Source: Clostridia bacterium | GTDB taxonomy: Bacteria; Bacillota; Clostridia; Christensenellales; Aristaeellaceae | Direction: 5' to 3' | DNA length: 10,375 nucleotides | NCBI GenBank assembly: GCA_017537105.1 | Contig: JAFWBZ010000031.1 | Location: forward strand, 1-10,375 | In this document: one piece after another, positions 1-6,318 of the stretch | Layout: every line of letters begins with the position of its first letter | How positions within the stretch are numbered: position 1 is the stretch's first letter | Translations under genes and position numbers: made by a program | The notes under the pieces: model-generated | Seen by the model: the letters and a program-made list of their open reading frames with translations, nothing else | Database searches by the model: none | Told to the model about the DNA's origin: nothing

Positions 1-1824
1 CAGTGCCGGATACTCGTGGCCGGCGTTGGCCGCCGTGATCCGCCCGGTGCTGATCTCCAGGATGCCCACCCAGATGGTGACGAACATCTCCACCTGATTG
101 TTGGAGCAGAGCGCCTCGTTGGTCTTCGTGAGGATTTCCGCCGCGGACCTGCCCAGCATGGCGCAGCTCTGCACGATCACCTTCGAGATCATCATGAACA
201 GCGCCGCGGGCACGCCCTTGCCGCTCACGTCCGCCATCACCAGGCACAGGTGGTCGTCGTCGATCAGGAAGAAGTCGTAGAAGTCGCCGCCCACCTCCTT
301 GGCGGGCTCCATCGTGGCGTAGAGGTCGAACTCCGGCCGGTCGGGAAACGCCGGGAAGATGCTGGGCAGTACGCTCTCCTGGATCTGGTTCGCCATGTGC
401 AGCTCGGTGCCGATCCGCTCCTTCTCCGCCGTGACCCTTCGCACCTCGTCCACATACTGCACCGTCTTGTGGGAGAGGCTGGCAAAGGACTCCGCCAGCA
501 CCTCGATTTCATCCCCGGTGCGGTAGGCGTCCTCCATGCGGAATTCCAGGTTGCCCGTGCTCAGCTCCGAAATGCGCCGGGTGATGGTGTTCAGGGGCTG
601 CACGATGCGCTTTCCCAGCAGCAGCGCGCCGGAACACAGCACCAGCACCAGCAGCACCAGCAACAGGATCGCCGAGGTATTGGCGCGCCTGCTCCGGCTC
701 CGATAGGCCACGACGGCCTCCTGCTGGATCTGTCCGTAGCGCTCCTGGAGCATCTCCACGGGCTGCGCGGCGATGTCCTCGCGGAAGGCGGCGATCAGCG
801 CCCAGCCCACGGTCTCCATGGGGGCGCCGATCATGTAGCAGCCGTCCACCCGGCGCACGTCGGTCTTTTCCCGCATCGCGTCGGCGACCAGGGCGGCCAG
901 TTCCACATTCTCCGACTGCCGGAGATCGACCGCCTCCGAGGCGTTCAGCACGCGGTAGGGGCCCTCTGTCTTGGGGGAAAACACCACGTGTCCCGCCTGG
1001 TTGACCACGAACAGGAAGCCTCCGTTTTCGTCGGAGGACTGCACCGCGGCCTGCATGGAGGTGAGGAACAGGTCGGAGCCCACCACGGCCTCCAGCTTGC
1101 CGCCGACATACACCGGCATGGCGCAAACGATGCCGATGTCCCCGGTGAAGGCGTCGATCTCCACGTCGGTGAAGATCAATCCGCCCTGCTCCACCGCCTG
1201 GCGGTACCAGGGGCGGGTGCGGGGATCGTAGGCCACCTGGGTGCCGTCGTCGGCAAACTTGCTGGAAGAGCGGTCATCCACCACCAGGAACGCGCCCTCC
1301 GGGAGGGCCACAAAGCAGGAATTGGTGACGTCCGACACGCCGAACAACGAGATCATCAGGTCCGACATGTTCGCCGCCGTGCCGAGGCGGGAGGCCATGG
1401 ACGCAGCGTCCACGCCGTCCGCCAGGATGACCTGGGCGGTGACTTCGCCGTTCTGCGCGGGGTCCGGAACCGCCCAGTCCGCCTGCGGCGAGCCCTCCGG
1501 ATCCTCAAACAGTTTCTGCGCATAGTCGCCCAACATCTCCACGCGGGTCTTCAGGCCGTGGAAGAGTTCATTGGCGAGCATGGCCTCCAGCTGCGTCGAG
1601 CGGTCCAGGCCCTGTTCCACCACCTGGTCCATGACCGAGGAGGTGATCTCCGAGATGGCGGCCTGCTGCCGCGCGCTGGTCTCCTCGGTCAGCTTCGCCA
1701 GGGTGTTGCTCTGGTACAGGGTCGCGCCGAGAAAGGCGGCGGTGATCAGTATGGCTGCGGAGAGAATCAGGATCAGGACTTTGCTCTCAATGCCGCCGAT
1801 GACCAGATTTTTGATCTTTTTCAA
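1..1824 (-). CDS. Membrane receptor-phosphatase: dCache sensor, HAMP, SpoIIE-type PP2C (3' end beyond window)
   Basis: Predicted membrane-bound Ser/Thr phosphatase that would dephosphorylate a partner protein, such as an anti-anti-sigma factor, in response to an extracellular ligand. The 608 codons in the window read in order: a short basic start, one membrane helix (about residues 13-35), and an extracellular dCache-like region including DPRTRPWY near 198-205. A second helix follows (about 379-400), then a HAMP segment (about 400-455) and a PP2C/SpoIIE domain from about 480. That domain has VGGDFYDFF near 510, ADVSGKGVPAALF near 530 and NAGHEYPAL at the window edge; the first two carry the metal-binding Asp residues. 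Only the last part of the catalytic domain is missing. The start is TTG, chosen because GGGAGG (1834-1839) lies 9 nt upstream and the helix follows at once. It sits 36 nt after the SH3-repeat gene, so the two are probably co-transcribed. The target protein is unknown. Confidence 0.93.
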   Translation of the reverse strand, partial: MKKIKNLVIGGIESKVLILILSAAILITAAFLGATLYQSNTLAKLTEETSARQQAAISEITSSVMDQVVEQGLDRSTQLEAMLANELFHGLKTRVEMLGDYAQKLFEDPEGSPQADWAVPDPAQNGEVTAQVILADGVDAASMASRLGTAANMSDLMISLFGVSDVTNSCFVALPEGAFLVVDDRSSSKFADDGTQVAYDPRTRPWYRQAVEQGGLIFTDVEIDAFTGDIGIVCAMPVYVGGKLEAVVGSDLFLTSMQAAVQSSDENGGFLFVVNQAGHVVFSPKTEGPYRVLNASEAVDLRQSENVELAALVADAMREKTDVRRVDGCYMIGAPMETVGWALIAAFREDIAAQPVEMLQERYGQIQQEAVVAYRSRSRRANTSAILLLVLLVLVLCSGALLLGKRIVQPLNTITRRISELSTGNLEFRMEDAYRTGDEIEVLAESFASLSHKTVQYVDEVRRVTAEKERIGTELHMANQIQESVLPSIFPAFPDRPEFDLYATMEPAKEVGGDFYDFFLIDDDHLCLVMADVSGKGVPAALFMMISKVIVQSCAMLGRSAAEILTKTNEALCSNNQVEMFVTIWVGILEISTGRITAANAGHEYPAL

Positions 1825-1860
1825 ACCGTTTTTCCTCCCGAGTGCGGGAACCAACAGCGC

Positions 1861-2787
1861 TTATTGCAGCTTGGTGTATTTCGATGAGACCCAGGCGTCC
1901 TTGCCCTTCCAGGTGATCTTGTACCAGGTCACGCCGCGCTCGTCCACGGACGTCTTGTTCAGGAACGCCGCCGATTCGCCCTTGTGCAGCACGCCGATGC
2001 TCTTGTAGGACAGTCCGGGGCCGGTGTGCACGTTGCTCTTTCCGGTGTTGCCCACGACGCTCTTCTTCGTGCTCTTGCCGGAGGAGCCGCCGGCCTTGGC
2101 GTACTTCGCGGACACCCAGCCGGTCTTGCCGCGGTAGACCGTGCGATACCAGGTCACGCCGCGATCGTCCACCGAGGTCTTGTCGTATTTCAGGGTGACG
2201 CCCTTGCCGATGGTGAACAGGGATTCGTAGGCCAGCCCGGGCCCCTTGCGCATGTTCAGGCTGCCCGTCGTCGTCACCTTGCCGCTGACGCCGCCGCTGC
2301 CACCGCCGGCCTTGACGTACTTGGAGGAGATCCAGCCGGTCTTTCCCTTGTAGGATACGTAGAGCCACGTAACACCCTGGCTGTCCTTGGCCGTGCTGTC
2401 GTAACTCAGCGTGACGCCCTTGCCGATGGTGAGGATGGCATCGTAGCCCACGCCCGCGCCCTTGCGCAGGTTGATCTGGGCCGTCGTGGTGACCGTGCCG
2501 CCGGAGGAGGATCCGCCCTTCTTCGTGTACATGGAGGAGATCCAGCCCTTATGGTTTTTGTAGCTGACGTGGTACCAGGTCACGCCCCGGTCGTCCACCG
2601 AGGTCTTGTCATATTTCAGGGTGACGCCCTTGGCGATGGTGCAGATCGACGCGTAGTCCAGCCCCGCGCCCTTGCGCAGATTCAGGCTGCCCGTCGTCGT
2701 CACCTTGCCCTCGGCCAGGGCCAGGCCTGAGGAGAGGCACAGCGCCACAATCAACAGCGCTGCCAAAAATCGATGCATTCGCTTCAT
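1861..2787 (-). CDS. Secreted protein of four tandem SH3b repeats
   Basis: Exported 308-residue protein with no catalytic domain. A signal peptide (basic MKRMHR, hydrophobic core, probable cleavage after ALA at residue 25) is followed by four bacterial SH3 (SH3_3-type) repeats at about 28-92, 97-163, 170-236 and 244-308, joined by Gly/Ser linkers. Each repeat has the N/H-RKGxG-like strand, a GVTWY strand and a final GW(I/V)SxxY. Repeats 1 and 3 are nearly identical and lie exactly 142 codons apart. Repeat 4 diverges, with NVHTGPG in place of NLRKGAG. SH3b domains usually bind peptidoglycan or other wall polymers, so a wall-associated or sensory-accessory role is inferred. The ATG is preceded by AAAGGTGG with about 10 nt spacing. 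The gene has its own promoter overlapping the upstream terminator and is followed by the receptor-phosphatase gene, which suggests a shared transcript. Confidence 0.92.
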   Translation of the reverse strand: MKRMHRFLAALLIVALCLSSGLALAEGKVTTTGSLNLRKGAGLDYASICTIAKGVTLKYDKTSVDDRGVTWYHVSYKNHKGWISSMYTKKGGSSSGGTVTTTAQINLRKGAGVGYDAILTIGKGVTLSYDSTAKDSQGVTWLYVSYKGKTGWISSKYVKAGGGSGGVSGKVTTTGSLNMRKGPGLAYESLFTIGKGVTLKYDKTSVDDRGVTWYRTVYRGKTGWVSAKYAKAGGSSGKSTKKSVVGNTGKSNVHTGPGLSYKSIGVLHKGESAAFLNKTSVDERGVTWYKITWKGKDAWVSSKYTKLQ

Positions 2788-2836
2788 AATCCGATTTCCA
2801 CCTTTCTATTTTGGCTTTGATTTTCCAGTACATTTC

Positions 2837-2865
2837 AGAGTATCAAAAAAAACCCGCGTTGTCAA
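2837..2865 (-). promoter_or_regulatory. Promoter of the SH3-repeat/phosphatase transcript
   Basis: Perfect -35 TTGACA (2860-2865) with TACTCT 17 nt downstream (2837-2842). GATACT at 2839-2844, with 15-nt spacing, is an alternative -10. The start codon at 2787 leaves a leader of roughly 45 nt. The -35 box is inside the loop of the preceding gene's terminator. The -10 is weak, so the call rests on the -35 and the position. Confidence 0.55.
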
Positions 2866-2878
2866 TCGAACACGCGGG
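2845..2878 (-). terminator. Intrinsic terminator of the LOG-Sir2-MATE-glutaredoxin operon
   Basis: On the minus strand CCCGCGT (2872-2878) pairs with ACGCGGG (2853-2859) around a 12-nt loop and is followed directly by eight T (2845-2852). It lies about 65 nt after the stop of the glutaredoxin-like gene and closes that operon. Confidence 0.88.
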
Positions 2879-2941
2879 AAAGGCAGGATTTGCGCACGAA
2901 CGCACGCCGGTGGGCGGCGCGTCGTTTCCCCGCGCCGTTTT

Positions 2942-3226
2942 TTACGCCGGCTGTCCCGCGGCCTCGAAGGCGGCGCGCATCCGCTCCAGGATCACCGAGT
3001 CGCTGTCGCCGGGCCGGGCCTCGTACAGCTTTTCGCCGTCCAGGAACACGGTGGGGACGTAGTAATAGTCGTAGTTCCGGACGATCTCCGGGTGCCGGGT
3101 CTCCTCGACCCACTCCACCGGGACGTCGGCATAGGCGGGGTTTTCCGCCTTCAGCGCTTCGACGGCTCGCTGGGCGGCGCGGCAGTAGGGGCAGTGATCC
3201 AGGTGGAAGATGGTGAGTTTCTTCAT
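2942..3226 (-). CDS. Small glutaredoxin/thioredoxin-fold protein with CPYC motif
   Basis: 94-residue cytoplasmic thiol-disulfide oxidoreductase of glutaredoxin type. The N-terminal strand KLTIFHLDH runs into the redox motif CPYC at about residues 12-15. A later VPTVFLDGEKLYEA supplies the cis-proline after Val and the following strand. The protein has one compact thioredoxin fold and no signal peptide. The start ATG overlaps the MATE stop codon (ATGA), with AGGAAGG 7 nt upstream, which implies translational coupling. It is the last gene of the operon, just ahead of an intrinsic terminator. The substrate, and whether it uses glutathione or another thiol, cannot be told. Clostridia often lack glutathione, so reduction by thioredoxin reductase or a low-molecular-weight thiol is possible. 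Confidence 0.88.
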   Translation of the reverse strand: MKKLTIFHLDHCPYCRAAQRAVEALKAENPAYADVPVEWVEETRHPEIVRNYDYYYVPTVFLDGEKLYEARPGDSDSVILERMRAAFEAAGQPA

Positions 3227-4614
3227 GGGACAGCCTTCCTTTCCGGGGTTGCCCGGCCCTCAATGGACCGGATCACCCGCGCGTAGATGAGATAGGAGAC
3301 GACGACGTTGATCGCGTCTGCGACGGCCTGGGTCCACACGATGCCCATCACGCCGAAGATCGCGTTCAGCAAAAACAGTATCGGGATGTTCAGGCACAGC
3401 TGGCGGATGACCGCCAGCAGAAAGGACTCGCGGCCGTGGCCGATGGACTGCATGAAGTGGACCATGTGAAAGCTCAGGAACATGAACGGCTTGGCGAAGC
3501 AGCGGGCCTGGAGGAACGCGGTGCCGTAGCGCACGGTCTCCGCGTCCGAGATAAAGGCGCGCACCACGGTCCCGGCAAAGGTCCGGTACAGGGCCACGCT
3601 GATCAGGGAAAAAACCACGCCCGCCAGCCGCGCCGCGGAGAAGAACGCCTTCATGCGCGGCAGGTTTTTCGCGGCATAGTTGTAGGCCACCAGCGGGATC
3701 ATGCCCAGGCAGATGCCGATGCCGATGTTCAGCGGCAGCCGCTCCACCTTCAGCACGATGCCGATGGCTGCCAGCTGGATATCGCCGTGGGAGGCCGCCA
3801 GCCGGTTGATGACGATGTTGGTCAGGTCGAACAGAAACAGGCTCAGCGCCGCGGGCACGCCCACCGCGAAGATGGACCGCATGGAGTCCGGGCGGATGCG
3901 CTCGATCCGGCGGGGGAGGGCCAGCACCGTCTCCGTCCGCACCCGGCGGTAGACCCCGGCGAAGAACAGCATCGCGACGACGTTGGAGAGCATCGTGGCG
4001 ATGCCCGCGCCCATAACCTGCAGGCCGTCCGGCAGGATCACGAACATGAACAGCGGGTCCAGCGCGATGTTCAGAAGCCCGCCCAGGCTCAGCCCGAAGC
4101 CGGCCTCCTTCGAGAAGTCCGCGTTGCGCAGCATGGCGCTCATGCAGTTGGAGAGCACCGTGGCGGTGCCGCCGATGACCACCACGAAGGTCAGGTACTG
4201 CCGGGCGTAGCCGATGGTGTTGTCGCTGGCCCCCAGCAGCCGGAGCAGCGGGTTCATGAAGATCAGGCACAGCAGCGAAAATGTCAGCGCCGCACCCGCC
4301 GCCATCGCCAGGCTCAGCGAGGCGACCCGGCGGGCCTCGTCGGGCTCCTTCGCGCCCAGCAGGCGCACCATCAGACTGCCGCCGCCCACGCCGAACAGGT
4401 TGGCGATGGACATCGTCATCAGAAACACCGTCAGCACCAGCGACGAGGCCGCCACCATGTAGGGGTTGTTGGTGCGGCCGATGAACCAGGTATCCGCCAT
4501 GTTGTAGATCAGCACGATCAGCTGGCTGACGATGGTGGGAACCGCCATCCGCGCCAGCGCGGCGGGCACGGCCATGGTCTCGAACATTTCGCTTTTGCTG
4601 TGGGGATTGGCCAT
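3223..4614 (-). CDS. MATE family multidrug/cation antiporter
   Basis: 463-residue inner-membrane exporter of the MatE family, which expels organic cations, drugs or metabolites against Na+ or H+. About twelve hydrophobic helices form two related halves. The first half has the family-typical MAVPTIVSQLIVLIYNMADTWFIG and later FGVGGGSLMVRLLGA; the repeat-like second half begins near SIFAVGVPAALSLFLFDLTNIVIN. The length is normal for MATE. The start is set at the ATG one base after the Sir2 stop, with GAGG (4624-4627) 9 nt upstream. An in-frame ATG seven codons earlier (4635) lies inside sir2 and is less likely. The stop overlaps the next gene by 4 nt. Its place between NAD/nucleotide enzymes and a redox protein hints at export of a metabolite or stress compound, but the substrate is unknown. 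Confidence 0.93.
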   Translation of the reverse strand: MANPHSKSEMFETMAVPAALARMAVPTIVSQLIVLIYNMADTWFIGRTNNPYMVAASSLVLTVFLMTMSIANLFGVGGGSLMVRLLGAKEPDEARRVASLSLAMAAGAALTFSLLCLIFMNPLLRLLGASDNTIGYARQYLTFVVVIGGTATVLSNCMSAMLRNADFSKEAGFGLSLGGLLNIALDPLFMFVILPDGLQVMGAGIATMLSNVVAMLFFAGVYRRVRTETVLALPRRIERIRPDSMRSIFAVGVPAALSLFLFDLTNIVINRLAASHGDIQLAAIGIVLKVERLPLNIGIGICLGMIPLVAYNYAAKNLPRMKAFFSAARLAGVVFSLISVALYRTFAGTVVRAFISDAETVRYGTAFLQARCFAKPFMFLSFHMVHFMQSIGHGRESFLLAVIRQLCLNIPILFLLNAIFGVMGIVWTQAVADAINVVVSYLIYARVIRSIEGRATPERKAVP

Positions 4615-4615
4615 G

Positions 4616-5377
4616 CTATCGAACCTCGATTTCATTCAGGATTTCCGCCACGTTGCCGCGCAGCACCAGCGTGGCGCGGGCGTCGGCGGGGGTTGCCTCG
4701 TCGTTGATGACCACCAGGTCCCTGCCGTGGAAGTAGCCCAGGAACGAGGCGGCGGGTTCCACGGAGAGCGACGTACCGGCCACGATCAGCGCGTCGCAGT
4801 TGGAGATCTCCCGGCACGCGCCCATGCAGGTGTACTTGTCCGGTGCCTCGCCGTAGAGCACCACCCAGGGCTTGATCACGCCGCCGGGCGCTCCGCCCCG
4901 GCCGCAGCGCCCGCAGCGGGGGACGCCCTGGCTGCGCAGGATCGCCTCCATTGGATAGAAGGCGCCGCAGTCCAGGCAGTAGTTTTCGTGCACACTGCCG
5001 TGGAGCTCGTAGACCCGGCGGTTGCCGGCGGATTTGTGCAGCCCATCGATGTTCTGGGTGACGATGCCCCGGAGCTTGTCCGCCCGCTCCAGCGCAAACA
5101 GCTTGCGGTGGGCGGCGTTGGGCACGGCCTCCGGGTGCAGCAGATACCTGCGGTAGAAGTCGAAGAACTTCTCCGGATTCAGGTAGAAGAAGGACTGGCT
5201 GAGGATCATCTCCGGCGTCAGCCCCGCGAAGGCGCCGTCGCCGGAAAAGTCGCGCCGGTACAGCCCGTTTTCCGAGCGGAAGTCCGGGATGCCGCTGGCG
5301 GTGGACACCCCCGCGCCGCCGAAGAACACGATGCGCTTCGAGCGGTCGACGATGCGCTGCAGCGCCTGGACGCTCAC
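4616..5377 (-). CDS. Sir2-family NAD-dependent protein deacylase (sirtuin)
   Basis: 253-residue sirtuin that removes acyl groups from lysine using NAD+, giving nicotinamide and O-acyl-ADP-ribose. Motifs in order: GAGVSTASGIPDFRS (21-35, NAD binding), TQNIDGLH (107-114), ELHGS with catalytic His126, a zinc site at Cys134/137 and Cys155/158, then GTSLSV (201-206). All catalytic and zinc residues are present, so it should be active. The usual Asp of the KPDVV motif is Trp171. The GTG start forms a GTGA overlap with the stop of the upstream LOG gene and has GGAGG (5387-5391) 9 nt before it. Earlier in-frame starts lie inside the LOG gene and add no sirtuin sequence. It is the second gene of a four-gene operon. 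Its substrates may be acetylated metabolic enzymes; a role in NAD signalling with LOG is conjecture. Confidence 0.95.
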   Translation of the reverse strand: MSVQALQRIVDRSKRIVFFGGAGVSTASGIPDFRSENGLYRRDFSGDGAFAGLTPEMILSQSFFYLNPEKFFDFYRRYLLHPEAVPNAAHRKLFALERADKLRGIVTQNIDGLHKSAGNRRVYELHGSVHENYCLDCGAFYPMEAILRSQGVPRCGRCGRGGAPGGVIKPWVVLYGEAPDKYTCMGACREISNCDALIVAGTSLSVEPAASFLGYFHGRDLVVINDEATPADARATLVLRGNVAEILNEIEVR

Positions 5378-5919
5378 GCCCGGACGCCTCCCTCCACGGC
5401 CGCGCGCACGTCGGAAAGGGTCTCCGCGAAGGCGACGGCGTCCCGCTGCGCGGCGGGATAGAAGCCGTCCGCCACCATGCGGTCGAGCAGCGCGCGCAGA
5501 CTGTCGTAGTAGCCGTTCACATTGTACACGATACACACCGGGGCTGCGTGGCCCAGGTTGACCATGGAGAGCGCCTGGCTGAGCTCCTCCAGCGTGCCCA
5601 TGCCGCCGGGAAAGGCGATGACCGCATCCGCCATGCGGATCAGCCGGTCCTTGCGGTCCGCCATGTCCTCGGTGACGATCAGCTCGTCCGCGCCGTCGAA
5701 CTGCAGGCAGGCCTCCACAAAGAAGCGCGGCTCGATGCCGATCACCTTCGCGCCGTGGGCCTTGGCCGTCTCCGCCAGCACGCCCATCAATCCGACCCGG
5801 CTGCCGCCGTAGACCAGCGTGTGTCCGGCCTCGCCGATCCAGGCCGCGAGCTCCACCAGCGCCGCGCGAATGGCGGGATCCCTGCCCGCGCGGGAGCCCA
5901 GAAAAACCGTGATGTTCAT
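5374..5919 (-). CDS. LOG family nucleotide 5'-monophosphate phosphoribohydrolase
   Basis: 181-residue Rossmann-fold protein of the TIGR00730/LOG ('lysine decarboxylase-like') family. Characterised members cleave base from ribose-5-phosphate in cytokinin nucleotides or AMP-like nucleotides. Visible motifs are FLGS at 6-9, VYGGSRVGLMG at 36-46, Arg89-Lys90 in the MADRKDRL segment, and the signature PGGMGTLEE at 104-112, which binds phosphate and holds the catalytic Glu. The length fits the family. The ATG was chosen over upstream in-frame starts because GGAGGA lies 6 nt before it and the fold begins at once; the upstream extension would cross the promoter. It is the first gene of the operon, and its stop overlaps the sir2 start by 4 nt. 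The true substrate is not predictable, and old 'lysine decarboxylase' labels for this family are wrong. Confidence 0.93.
   Translation of the reverse strand: MNITVFLGSRAGRDPAIRAALVELAAWIGEAGHTLVYGGSRVGLMGVLAETAKAHGAKVIGIEPRFFVEACLQFDGADELIVTEDMADRKDRLIRMADAVIAFPGGMGTLEELSQALSMVNLGHAAPVCIVYNVNGYYDSLRALLDRMVADGFYPAAQRDAVAFAETLSDVRAAVEGGVRA
5387..5391 (-). promoter_or_regulatory. Ribosome binding site that fixes the sir2 GTG start
   Basis: GGAGG lies inside the end of the LOG gene, 9 nt before the GTG at 5375-5377. A second GGAGG sits directly upstream (5391-5395). This strong double site supports the non-ATG start. Confidence 0.7.
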
Positions 5920-5952
5920 GCCGGGTCCTCCGATCTTCGTGGGGATAGCTGT

Positions 5953-5982
5953 ATTATACAGGAAAGGGGAGGGCGGAGTCAA
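5953..5982 (-). promoter_or_regulatory. Promoter of the LOG-Sir2-MATE-glutaredoxin operon
   Basis: TTGACT (5977-5982) and a perfect TATAAT (5953-5958) are separated by 18 nt. The start codon at 5919 follows after a short leader of about 27 nt that carries GGAGGA. This is one of the best sigma-A-type promoters in the window. Confidence 0.82.
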
Positions 5983-5991
5983 TGCAGACAA

Positions 5992-6027
5992 ACCGCCCCC
6001 GCTCCTGAAAAATGGAACGGGGGCGGT
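5992..6027 (-). terminator. Strong GC hairpin, possible terminator of the secreted-protein transcript
   Basis: ACCGCCCCCG (5992-6001) pairs perfectly with CGGGGGCGGT (6018-6027), with a further TCC/GGA pairing inside. On the minus strand it is followed only by a broken T tract (TTTGTCT), so termination may be partial. It lies 10 bases upstream of the operon's -35 box and would insulate that promoter from minus-strand read-through. No T tract follows on the plus strand. Confidence 0.5.
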
Positions 6028-6098
6028 CAAGGTATGCGCCTAAATAAAACAGACACACCGTCAACAAAAGGACTGTCCATCGAACGGAATTCAATCAC

Positions 6099-6121
6099 GT
6101 GTACCGGCTTTGCCGGTGCGC
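6099..6121. repeat. Hairpin 1, TTT loop
   Basis: ACCGGC (6103-6108) and GCCGGT (6112-6117) form a perfect stem. It extends by four more pairs to 6099/6121, two of them G-U if the plus strand is transcribed; on the minus strand those two would be A-C mismatches. Confidence 0.8.
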
Positions 6122-6125
6122 AAGG

Positions 6126-6148
6126 TTGGAAACCCGTTGGGTTTCCAA
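6126..6148. repeat. Hairpin 2, 10-bp perfect stem, GTT loop
   Basis: TTGGAAACCC (6126-6135) pairs with GGGTTTCCAA (6139-6148). It abuts hairpin 3 with no spacer. Confidence 0.85.
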
Positions 6149-6169
6149 GTTTTCCGCTGTGCGGAAAAC
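6149..6169. repeat. Hairpin 3, 9-bp perfect stem, TGT loop
   Basis: GTTTTCCGC (6149-6157) pairs with GCGGAAAAC (6161-6169). GCGG-AAAA-CCGC (6161-6172) is an alternative, smaller hairpin using its right arm. Confidence 0.85.
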
Positions 6170-6203
6170 CGCTGACATTCAAATTGGAAATTTGAATGCA
6201 GCG
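6170..6203. repeat. Hairpin 4, 15-bp stem with one bulged A, GGA loop
   Basis: CATTCAAATT (6176-6185) pairs with AATTTGAATG (6189-6198). Beyond an unpaired A at 6175 the stem continues with CGCTG (6170-6174) against CAGCG (6199-6203). It is the longest stem of the array and abuts hairpin 3. Confidence 0.87.
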
Positions 6204-6209
6204 CCGTTT

Positions 6210-6238
6210 GATTGCCACCAAGGGCAATCCCATTGCCC
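6210..6238. repeat. Hairpins 5 and 6 sharing a middle arm
   Basis: GATTGCC (6210-6216) can pair with GGCAATC (6223-6229). The same middle arm, as GGGCAAT (6222-6228), can pair instead with ATTGCCC (6232-6238) around a CCC loop. The two hairpins exclude each other. Confidence 0.8.
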
Positions 6239-6248
6239 GACTGGGAAT

Positions 6249-6270
6249 CAATACCTGCCTGTCAGGTTTG
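6249..6270. repeat. Hairpin 7, 8 bp with one bulge
   Basis: ACCTG (6253-6257) pairs with CAGGT (6263-6267) around CCTGT. CAA (6249-6251) and TTG (6268-6270) extend it past an unpaired T at 6252. Confidence 0.6.
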
Positions 6271-6276
6271 CGCCCG

Positions 6277-6295
6277 GAAAATCCGGAGGATTTTC
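6277..6295. repeat. Hairpin 8, 8-bp perfect stem, GGA loop
   Basis: GAAAATCC (6277-6284) pairs with GGATTTTC (6288-6295). An overlapping hairpin, CCGGA-AAA-TCCGG (6274-6286), competes for its left arm. Confidence 0.82.
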
Positions 6296-6318
6296 AGAAA
6301 ACCGCGTCTTCCCCTTGC

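Noticed and set aside
16..1887. Very long plus-strand open frame (623 codons)
   Set aside because: It is the antisense shadow of the GC-rich receptor-phosphatase gene. The product is His/Arg/Gly-rich with no domain pattern, whereas the minus strand shows clear dCache, HAMP and PP2C motifs.
2709..2787. Lipoprotein signal in the SH3-repeat protein (Cys17)
   Set aside because: The residue before Cys is Leu, which does not fit a lipobox. Cleavage after ALA at residue 25 fits better.
3436..4707. Plus-strand open frame of 423 codons over the MATE gene
   Set aside because: Low-complexity His/Gln/Arg-rich translation opposite a well-conserved transporter, typical of GC-rich antisense frames.
5378..5536. 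N-terminal extension of the sirtuin to an upstream ATG
   Set aside because: The extension is the out-of-frame translation of the LOG gene (Arg/Gly-rich). The GTG with a double GGAGG is the better start.
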